A stretch of DNA of 64,000 nt from Hybos culiciformis (Eukaryota > Arthropoda > Insecta > Diptera > Hybotidae). The notes under the pieces are model-generated. The model made no database searches, was not told the DNA's origin, and was given only the letters and a program-made list of their open reading frames with translations. Positions within the stretch are counted from its first letter, which is position 1. Each line of letters starts with the position of its first letter. Of this stretch, positions 33,028-45,000 are shown in pieces. Location of the stretch: assembly GCA_964007475.1 (NCBI GenBank), contig OZ023274.1, positions 82,657,303 to 82,721,302 on the forward strand. The letters run 5' to 3'. Made by a program: the position numbers and the translations under genes.

Positions 33028-36000
33028 ATGGATGACGATTCAATAGATATTTTACCAGATAATATTTACATTGTATGTAAATTATATATTACAATAATAA
33101 TATTTCATATATATATACTTATATTTTTTTTTATTAAACTTATAATTTTAATAATTGCATTTTTGTATAGTTGATTTATTAAATAGTCAATTACGGATTA
33201 AATTCTTAATAAGAATTTTTGTAGTATTTTTCGCTGTTATTGTATGTATTAAAAATTCATTTCAAAGTGATTTATTGCTTAAAATAAATCATTTATATAC
33301 ATGTTTTAATTTCAATTCATTTTGAAGACAAATTCTTCTTTGTTATATTTAATCATAGTTGTTGTGGGAAATATTATTCAACATATTTCAACATAAAGTG
33401 TATATAAATAAAATATAGTTTTGTTAATTTAAAAGGCCTTGCAATTTCTCTCTACTAAACTCTTATCTTTTGAGTTTATAGGATAGATATTGATGTCCCA
33501 TATTTTGTTATCATAAATAAATAAGTTTTATATTCATAATTAGTTTTTTTTTTATTTTTTCTTTAATAATATTGTATTTTGGGTGCCATTTTAGATGTAC
33601 TTTAAATTATATTCATTATTATTATAACATAATAAAATTATTTTTAGGTTATTTATAAAAGTTAAATGCGATAGAAAATCTACTTTTAATAAAATATAAG
33701 AATTTCAATAATTTTTTTATTCTAAATTCAAGGCTCTCACTTATCAGTTAACTACTAAATTTTAAATTGAATAGCTCGCATGGGAATCATCTTAAAATCG
33801 AAATGTTTAGTTATTTTCATTTCATGTAAATTTATTTGATTTCATTTTATGGTAAAAATCATAAGTTATTGAAAAAACCTTATAAAATAATCCACGGTTT
33901 TTTGAATTGTGACAAAATTACAAAGTTGGTTGTTTTTTTAATTCATTTTTTGCTCAATATGTAATAAATACTTGACATTTTAATTGTTTTTTTTTTCTTC
34001 TTTATTTACAGCAAACATTCCTAGCGCCTGACTCAGATGATGAACCCATTAAGCAACTGCCAAAAGAAATATTACTTCGCATTTTTTCATATTTGGACGT
34101 AGTCTCGTTATGCAGATGTGCTCAAGTAAGTAATATTCTATTAAAATTTTAAAATTAATTAAACGTCGTACATGTCAATCTATTACATTCAAATTATAAT
34201 TATATATTCTAACTTGAATAAAAATTGTTTTTTTTTGTGTTAATTTTTATCCCTTATTTTTTGGTATTATTTTGAATAGTATATAATATAGAGTCTGTTC
34301 ACTTTTTTTTTTTTTTTCTTTTTTTTTTTTCACTAGCTGGGATACCTTTTATACTATAAGAAGTATGGATTTGGTAATGAGGACAGGAAGTTTAGACGGG
34401 ATTAAAAAGTGGGACAGTTAGTAGGTAATCATTTACACTTTTCTTAAAGCGGCGCAAGTCGTAAATCAAGCGTCCACCAGCTGTCGGGAATATCTTTAAT
34501 GGGAGAGCATTCCACATTCGCGAGGTGCGAATTGAAAACGAATCTCCGAAGCTTGTTCTATCACATCTGGGAATTTTTACGAAATATGGGTGTGACGTTG
34601 AAGCGGTACGTGTTTGGCGTGAAAATACTTGAAGTTGAGGAAGTAGGGCTTTTACTTCCAGGGAACACGTATCCATTCCAACAAGGTATTTATAAAAAAT
34701 GGAAAGAGAGCCTACTTACGACGGTGGTTGAGTGAAGTTAATGAGCTGGTGGTTTGGTCGTTGTTTATCAATCTAATAGCCCTTCTCTGAACTTTGTCCA
34801 GGTATTCAAGATGGGTTTTGGGAGCACCAGCCCATATATGTGAATTATATTCTAATTTTGGTCGTATTTAGGATTTGTAAATGTTTACTTTAAATGATTA
34901 CTTATTAGCGATTATTGAAAAAATTGAAATCGGATTTAATATTCCAGGTTTTTTAATTTGTGAACGACACGATTTTACTGCTGTTATTTAAAAAAATGAA
35001 ATAATTTTGTCCTAAAGCCGTTCACAAATTCAATTTTACTTTTTTAAATTCTGCAAAAGGAAATTTTAAATTTCCCATAACAAACTAAATTTGTAGGTCT
35101 ACTTTTAAGTGAATTCAAAAACTAAGAGCCCGTTCCCAAACTGAAACTATTTTAAATCGTAAAATATACCTTTTCTGCTAAAGAAAATTCCTTTTTTTCA
35201 GAAATTGATATAGGCTTGACGTTTAATCTGTATCATCTGCAACGTCTGCTTAAATTTTTAATTTTTTGTTTTTTTTTTTTTAAATGAGGTGCACTAAAAA
35301 GTACCCCTATAAACTGAGTTTGTTATGGGAAATTTAAAATTTCCCTTTGCAGATTTTTAAAATATAAAATATCATTTCCGAACGATTTTTACGTCAAAAA
35401 ATCTTGATTTGTAAAATAATTGTAAAATAACAGCTGTAAAATCGTGTTTTTCCAAAACTAGAAATTCTAGAAATTAAAAAAATTTTTCAGTTTCTAAAAT
35501 AGTTTCAGTTTGGGAACGGGCTCTAAAATTGTATAGAAAAGAAAAAGCGGCAAAAATGGGTAAGAAAATTCGGTCGGTCACGTATTATTATAAGTTCTTG
35601 ATTTCAGTCAGCCAAATATTATTTTATAAGTAGTTGATTTTAGCAGATTATACAGAATGCAGAAAATTACGTCCTCAATTTAGAAATTGTGACATTTGTT
35701 TTACAGAAAAGGGAGATTTCTTTTTTTTCAACCGTTTAATAAGTGAACAGACTCTAAGTATTCTTAATTTTGGTAAAAATTATACGATACTTATGTTTAT
35801 TCGCTAAAAAAAAATTCACGGATTACCCACAAGGTCTCATTTAAACCTGTTGAATTGGAATTATTCTTGAACCATTTCTTACAGCATTTAATTAGGGTTA
35901 CCAGATTTTCCCCACTAAAAACCGGGACAAAAAGAATTTTTTTACAAAATTAATAAAATTTATTAAAAAAATATTTTATTTAATATAAATATAAAAAAAA

Positions 36001-39000
36001 GGACCGTAATAATGGTAACAAGGTCAAGTACGTAATTAAATAATATCTTAAAATTAATAACTCAAATTAGGAACAAAAAATATAAATATTCATTTCATTT
36101 ACTTGCCGAAGCAACTGCAGATTTGTGTTTCTGAATTTGAATGTGATTTTTAATGTCGGATAAACCATGACTTATACTAAAACTTGAATTGCAATCTCTA
36201 CAAACGCTTCCGTATCAATTTTGCCTTTTTTAATAAAAGGAAATTCTAGAAATTGGCACTTTCTTTTTGGCATGTTGAACTTGAAGGTATAAAATAAATC
36301 TAATAATATATAAAATGAAATTAGTAAACCAAATTTTATATATAAAAGATGCTAACTAACAAAAATTGGTACCAGCCAAATTTCAGCCAAGTCTTGCAGC
36401 TAAATAAACAAAAACAAAAATGTATAAATAAACAAATACTACCCTGCAATATCTTTATAGGCTGGATTGATGTAATGTAGGATCGAGAATTAGAAAAATG
36501 AAAGCAAAGCGTAACATAACCTGAACAAAGTGGCACATTTTTTATAAATTTATTAATTTTTTTTTGGTCAAAAATGTTAAACCGGGACAATTGAGCGTCC
36601 CGAGAACCTTTTTCGGGACGTCACGAAACGACATGAAAACCGGGACAATCCCGGAAAACCGGGACTTCTGGCAACCCTAATTTAATGATAAATTTAGCAT
36701 ATTACAAATGTATAAATTATAAATTGTGATACACAAAGTAAGAGCATACAATAATTATGTGAATTTTGTAATAAAAAATATAATTTTGAGATTATAAGAA
36801 AGTAATTTTTCAAATAAATGATATACTTACTTATGGTATGTGTAATTGTGATTTTTTTTACATTATACACTGTGGTGCGGTAGCAAAGTTTTTAAGGCCC
36901 TTAATTTGCACAAGTTGATGTCATGTGCCAAAGACCAAAAGTCTTCAGTGTTAGCTTATATCTGTCACATACTTACATCACGTAATTTAATAAAAAATAG
37001 GGTATGATAATAAGAATATCATAAATACTCAAACATTCAATTATTTTTATTTTATTTTTCTAATAGTAAGTATGTATTTCAAGATTTATAAAATAAGTGT
37101 AAATTTAAAAAATTCTTTTATAATTATTCTAGAATTTTTTTTTTTTTTTCATGTTCTCAAATTTTGAAAAACCTTTTTTTGTTTTTGAGGTGCCAATATT
37201 TTTAATATTCTTTCATCCCCCCACGTTAGCTATATTATATTATTATGCATTTCAACAATTTTCATCTTGCCTTAGTAAATTTTGTGAAACAAGGTTATTA
37301 GATTTATTATTAACCCAATTTTATAAAAAACTAGGTCGTTTAGTCTTCCTAGCATAAAAAAAGTGCATTGAAAAATTATCGTCTCATTTAATATAAAAAA
37401 GAGCTGGTGGCTGGTCAAAACAATCGTAACTTAAAATTTTATTGGTTTATATGTTCAAAAAGTCAAGGCTGAAAGTTTTATAAAATTAATTTTTTTATTT
37501 CCAAATGAATTATAATAATAGATAAATCATACATGAATTACATACATACATTCATACATATATACATAAACAATCGAAAAGGTTTATTAGATTAAAATAT
37601 GTGTTAAATTAAAAAAAAAAATTAACAATTCTCAAAAAAAAATTTTAAAATATTGTTTAAGAAGACCACAAAATGAATCAACACCTTTCATAATAGAATT
37701 TGGATTTAAGTTTCCAAAAATATAATCGATGAGAGAAGTTTTTACTATTAATTTACATTATCACTCTAGCTTGGACCTCGCTCTTGTATTCTTGAAATAT
37801 TAATTTTTGTGCTGAAGAAAAAAAAATTTAATAATGAATGTCATAGAATATTTTATTTATTATGGTTCCCTCAAATACGGTCTTATATAATTGGTAAAAA
37901 TATTTATTTGAAAAAAAAATTATTAGTTATTTATGTTTTACACGTTCAATTTTTCAATGTTTCTTTTTTTAAGAAAATATATACAAATACGTAAACTGTA
38001 TCTGTGTACATACATTCAATTTATTTAATGTGCCGTAAAATTTAAATTTACTTACATATATTTATATTCTTCCAAATCATATGTAATTGAACCAAATTGT
38101 TATTCAATTTAAATTTAATTTTGAAATAAAAATAAAATCAATAAATTGAATATTATGTCTCCTGGTATTTCTTTCTGTGCCCTACTTTCAAAAATTTTTG
38201 CAGTTATAAAAAATAATGTACGAAAAATAATGAAAATAAAATCAACCCTGACCTATGACCTAATTTCTGGATTTTTGTTAGTACAATATAATGTTAGAAG
38301 AAGAAATAAAACTGAAATTGCGCTCATAATTTGTATTATAAACTTATTCATATATATTTTCTTATGATATGCATTTTCAATGCAATTTTATTTTTATTTC
38401 GTTTTTTTTTTTTTTTTACAAAAAGTCTAAATAGCTGGGGAAAATAGGTTAATAGGTTAATGTTAATACTTTGAAATTTATTTATTTTTTGTTAAGAATA
38501 TTTTCTTGTTATTTTTTTAAGGTGGTTAATAAATATAGGGGTTTAAATAATAGACACACACATAAATCACTAATCTCCTACATATAATATGCGGTGTGTA
38601 TATGAGGAAAGTTAGAATAAAAAAAAAAACTTTTTAAACTTTTTATAAGATAAGGAAAAGAGATATCCTAGATTTAAATGTTTTTCTTGTTATATATGTG
38701 AATTGTTGATGATGAATAATGCGCTTTCATTATTAGTTACGAAGGCATTTACAAGTTTCTAATTTTTTTTATTTCCAAGCATAATATCATTAAATACAAT
38801 GTAGGTATTACTTGAGGGTTCATTTTGATAGATTATTATTTATAATTCTTTCTTGTTTTAACTAAAAAAAATAGTCCGACTATTAGCTGTTCGAATTTTA
38901 TTTCAAATTTCAACTGTAATATTAAAAATAAGACTTTTAAGCCTCCGGACAAATGGGATATTTAATCTTATTTTTCAGCTTTACATATTTCGTCGTTATA

Positions 39001-42000
39001 AGTTTGAGAAAAATTAAAAAAAAAATTGCACATCATCAGGAAAATTATTCACATTTAAATTTAAATTTCAACTTCAAGACTTTAGTTGTCAAATCAAGAA
39101 TTTGATAAAAAAAATTTAACTTCGCACTTGTATTGTTCAATTAAAAAGTTATATTTTAATGAACAAATAAAAAACAAAAAAATATATATAAAATATATTA
39201 ATAATTCAATAATTATTATGGATTTTTAAAATAAGTTTACTATATTTTTTTATACCGTATCTGCACTTGTCTGCAAAGGTTTATTCCTAAGGTCACCTTA
39301 ACGAAACCCGTACACACTCTATTTTTTGACACTTTAAAAAAAAGATGTGTAAACAAACTCTTTTTTATCTTGTTTATTTTTAAATTTGTATTGCCAACCT
39401 TTTGAATATAGAAAAAAGGCAGAAAAAAGCAAGGAAAAATCAGAAAAGTTGGCAACTATGATGTCTGCAAACTGACCTTTTTTGTCTGCAAACTAACTTT
39501 TTGTCTGCAAACTGTCCTTTTACGCAAAGGTTAGTTATTTTTTTTCCTTTTTTATGTATGAGAAAAGTCTGTTCACAGGTTAGTTTATAGGTCAGTTTTA
39601 AGGTCCAAGTGCAGATAAGGTATTAGGTATAATTTACAGTAAATTGCAATATACATACTACATGTGTATGTTACACGTAATATACTATGTCTAAAAAAAT
39701 AAATAAGTAAAATGTTGTTGTTTAATTTGTGCGTGATCGTCTTTTAGGTAAAGTATATTTCAAGGTCTTTAATAAAAAAAAAAAACGCAATTTTTACAGA
39801 ATTTTATTTGTTCTAATAACTTTTAGGTTTGATAGGTACTTGACTATACAAAAGTTTCTCAACATTTTTAAAACTAAAATAAAAGGTGAAATTTCATTGA
39901 ATATTTTTCCTTATAAAAATTATGTTAAAAATAAAATGTTAAAGGTGTTAAAATTCAAACATATACTATTCTCAGTTTGAAAACAATTTATTTTATAGAT
40001 CTTATCGGCACTACAGATTAAGAATCACTGCTATTTTGTTATTTAAATGCAATCATTTATAAATCCATAAAATTAAAATAAAATTCAACAAAAATTTTAT
40101 TTTGAATTAAACTATCCACATTATTTTTATAACATTTAAATAAAAACTGTTGGAAATAAATATTGAGTGTTGGATTGTGTATTTTTCAATAAGAATTAAG
40201 GGTTATTATTACAAATTACAACCGATCGTTGAAATCTTAAGAAAATTTTCTTCTCAAATGGAAGGGAGAACAGGATTTTTGTGAGATTTTTACGATAGAT
40301 CGATCATAGTTAATTAATTATTATCCTCGGTATATCTTTGAACTAGGGGAAAAAATTTGGCGGTCTACATCAGTATTGAAATTTTTCTTACATATTAAAA
40401 TATATATTTAGTTAGAACAATTATTTATTTGTTGAGAATTATAATCGTTTGCCTTAATTAAAAAATCTATAATGATAAGCTGATAAGACGGCACTTATAA
40501 CGATTTGAAATTTATATTCTTTTGTTTTAAAATTAAATTAAATATTCGTCTGGCACGCAAAGTGTAACATAAAACACAAAAATAAAGCTTTTTCTCTGGA
40601 AAAAATCTAGAAAAAAAAACATTTAATTTTTTGCGAACGAAAATATTTGACGACGCGACACTAACTTGTATTTTTTCTGTATTCCTTCTTTATTAACAAT
40701 GAATTCATAAATTCATTGAAATGAAACCGAATATTAATCTGATTTTGGAGTATCAACCGAACATAATTTGCAAAAAAAAAAAAAAATTATAACTAAGTTA
40801 TTTTATCTATACCTTCTAAACCTATGGAGTAAATATATAATTTTGTGATAAGTTATAATTGCTACATTTCCCTGTAGATTCTTTAATAAGTTTCTAAAAT
40901 CTAAATTTAATAAATATTTTTTTTATTAATGTGAACAACATAATGGTTACAGAAATTTTTTCATGAAACTGAAAAAGGGTTGTTAAACTCAGAATTATTA
41001 TTTATATATTATAAACTTTTAAAATAAATTGGTTGGTACATTTATTATAATTAACGATTATCAACACATTTCAGAGATATCGTCGACCTTTAAAAAAAAA
41101 ATTGTGTATTTTTTACAAAAAAAAAATGTTATTTAAGAATTTAAAAAAATAAATTTACATACTATTTATTATCCAGGTACATGTTTGTAATTACATACTT
41201 AGGTTTAAATGTTTTTGAACTTAAATATGCTCTAAGTACGGAATTAGCAACTTTAGGTACCTATTCCTAATATTTATAAAATACGTACCCACAAAAATAT
41301 TGTTTATTTTTACTGCCGTAAGCAGACATGAGCCGTAATTAGGACTAGAAGGTTTCATTAAGGATTTCGATGGAAATAAGTGTATGGGTTGATGTCAGTA
41401 GTAGCACACTGTAATAAAAATAACATAGCCTCAATTACGAATAAAATTGTTTTATTTGAATATGGTTTATGATTAAATGATATTGGTATAACGATGTATG
41501 TTAAGCACCTGATTGTGATTTATAATTAAAGTATCTTAAATCAAAATCGAAAACGGACCCAATATTTCATTTATGAGATATTGTTCTATATTTTTTGAAA
41601 TAAAACAAAAAATATTCACTTTTGCTAGTCTAATGCTGAATCGGGAAATTTGAAAATGAATTTCAATAATAATTTATGGCGACACGATGATTTTAGGAAC
41701 CAACCTAAAACTATCAAAACTACCTAAATCAAAAGTTTATATTTTAGATTGAAATGTGGAAAACTGGCGCCATGGCAAAATCAATCTTAATTTATTTTTA
41801 CATTTTGATCAAATTAATAAAACCGAATCTTAGAAATTACAAAAAATATTCTAAATATAATAATTTTGAATTGTAAATTGTAAATGATACACCCCTTTTA
41901 CAAAAGCTAAAAAAAAAAAAGAAATTGATTATCCATTCATGAAAAAAAAAAAATATAGTCTGGATTTATTTAAATAACCCAAATAATAATGAATCCCACC

Positions 42001-45000
42001 TACTTATACATACACAAACATTCATTCAAATAATTTTTATAATAAAATAAATATTTTGTGTTATGTTCAAACATACTATACGTATATGCACATTTTGTTA
42101 AATACCTTTATGCCTATAATATAACGTTGATATTTTATTAAAAGTGAGTGAGTATAAAAATAAAATAGAACGTAAATAAATAAAAATTTACGTTTTTGTC
42201 TTAAAAACAGAACTTCAACAAAAATGTTTGACTTTATTTTTATTCTTTTTGATAAAGTTTTTTTTTTTTGGTTTTTTTTTATTCATTCTCATCGTGATTT
42301 TTAAGTTCAAAGAACCCGAAATATTTCATAGCTTAATTTTATTGTAAATATTACGATTTATATGGTCAAATTATGGTCAATCACCCATTAAGTTTTTTTT
42401 TTTAACGTTCTGTTTTGTTTGAGGAAAAAAAAAGTACAAGATAATAAATACGGGTAAATAAATAAGGCAAAATTGTTGTTAAGAGATACAAAAAAAAAAA
42501 ATCTGTTTTTCAATTTAATATTTTCTTAACAATTGAAAAATTGTGAAAACCATTCACAAATAAAAATTTTTAAATTTCTTACAGTCTCACCTAAGGTTTA
42601 ATGACACTGACTGACCTTGAATCTTGAATTATAGCATTTATAGTATTATAATTATTAATATAAGAAAAATTCTTTTAATTAATATAATCCCGCATAGATA
42701 TAAACATACATACGTGTAAATAAAAATCAATTTTTATTTTTTTTGAAGTTTTAACTTACCCAAAAAATTATATCCACTACAGGGGTGTCAACTGATTTTT
42801 TCTATAAGATCTACTTCGCGCAGTAAAAATCCTCTGCGACCTACTTTTTCTAAAAGTAGTATTAAGACGAGAAGGCAATATTTAGGGATCCAAATTCTAA
42901 GTGTTCGTCTGTTAAATTAGTTCGGTATTTCGATTTTATTATTTTCGTTTGTGAAAATGCTGATTCGCACAAATACGTTGAACCAAAACAGGCGTGTAAT
43001 TTTCAGCACATTTTTTTAGATTCGGACATTTATCCATCTACTAAATTTTTCCAGAATTTATGTTCGGAAGCTCTTGCTTTAATATAAATATCATTTGCAA
43101 TGTAAAAATTTCTGCTTCAAGTGTAATGTTATCCACATCAAAAATAGTTGAAAGGTTTTCTGCAATTGTTTCTGCTTTAATATTGCTATCAAATGGAAAA
43201 CTCATAAATAAAACTACATTATAAAGTTTTTTAAAATATTCGAAACGGTTACCAAATTCTTCAATAACGTTCTTAATTTCTGTGATGTGTTTATTTTCAT
43301 CATAATTAGTAGAAGCAGAACTTTTTCATTGCGCCAACATGTTTGGAAAATTAGATAATCTTTTTTGATTCTTGAAATTGAAATTGGCAATTTGAAACGA
43401 AATAAATATCGGAAATATGAATATTTATTGGCGATCGACCTAAAATCATTAAGCGATCGACCAGTAGATCGCGATCGACGTTATTGACACCCCTGCTCTA
43501 TACCTAGTCTAGTGGTTGCGTGAATTAGAATACAACATAATGATCAATAGTATATAGAAGATACATTTATAGAGATAGATGATCCATAGGCTTCTTTGTT
43601 GAATTTTTTTATCTATTTCCTATGACTATGTGAGATCGATGAAGCTTCAACTCTTCATAATAACAAAACAAATTTTTTTTTTATTTCAATTTATTTTTAA
43701 GCTAATTCTTACTTTATTTACTTATGTACAAAAACTTTAATTATTTTATATACCTTATTCTTTTCTTGAAATTAAACTTGAATATAGAATGAGTTCGCTT
43801 CAGCCAATACCAGAGTAAAATTTATATAATAACAATAATTCAAATTAAAACGAAGCACATTGATTTCGGATTTCAAGTCTATTCAGGTTTTTAATTATTT
43901 TTGCTTTACTTTCTGTTGTAAGCTAGCGGCAGGAAAAATGCATTAAAGGATAAGCTATTTTATTTGAAAGACATTTTAAAATGTTGGTGTTGGCATTTAC
44001 ATTACGCGTATGCACAAAAATAAATGTACATATTTAAAATAATATACTACCTTGAATGAGTTTTTAGTTAATTTTCTTTATTTTTATAATTTTAGGTCTC
44101 AAAATTTTGGAATGTCCTTGCCTTAGATGGTTCTAGTTGGCAGAAAATTAATTTATTTGATTTTCAAAGAGATATTGAAGTGAGTATTTAATTTGTATTA
44201 AATTTTTGCGTTTAATGTGTTTTTTTTTATTATAATTTAAAATATTTTTCGACACATTTCATTCATAAAATCACTTAAGATTTGTTTGTTAAATTGATTG
44301 AGGAAAGATGAATGAACATTTTGACAATTTTAAAAGAAGATTTAAAAAAAGAATTCACAGCATTGATTAAATTTGGCAAATCACTTTTTATGCAAAAGAA
44401 GACAATATATCTGCTATATAACTAATATGTACAAACGTGTATGTATATAAATCTGGAATAAATTTTATTTTTTGTTAATAAGAATTGATATTTTAAAAGC
44501 CTTTAAATTGAAGGTGGTTCAAGTTGAAAAATTTCAAAAAGGTTTGGTGTTTAGCTTTAAATTTCGTGCAGTTAAAAAAAAACTTATTAAACTAATTAAT
44601 GGTTTTTTCTTTGGTTCAATATATTTTTTATTTTAACATTGCTATGAGCAAACCTAATGATAAAAATTAAAATTAAAGTCTAACATTAAATTTTAATAAA
44701 TGTAAAATGTTCATAAGCCATATAGAATAAAAACAAAGTTTAATGAATGAAAGTATGTATAAATGTTGGTGTATAATGTAATGATAGGTATCTGAAATAA
44801 ATATTGGATTTAGAAATCGTTATATAAAATGACGATCAAAAACAAAATTCAACTTTTGGTTTAATGCTTGGTTAAAATAAACTCTTACCGTCAGGGGTAG
44901 TATTTTATACATTTTATTGTGTACAAGAATAAATATAAATATTTTTGGAAATGGATTAAAATTATAAAAGCAAAGGTCAGATAAAGACTTACAATTTACA

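Larger units (their letters stand above)
34291..35754. mobile_element. TA-flanked element with nested LINE and Harbinger-type insertions
   Basis: TAGAGTCTGTTCACTT at 34289-34304 is repeated as its exact reverse complement at 35741-35756. The outer TA on each side would be the target duplication, as in Tc1/mariner-type MITEs. The 1464-bp span includes a LINE fragment (34303-34867), a degenerate Harbinger-type piece (34944-35112) and a full Harbinger-type MITE (35126-35523). Only about 300 bp would be the original element. No transposase is left. Confidence 0.7.

Noticed and set aside
34499..34735. Plus-strand 78-codon frame
   Set aside because: Antisense to the LINE reverse-transcriptase remnant on the minus strand.
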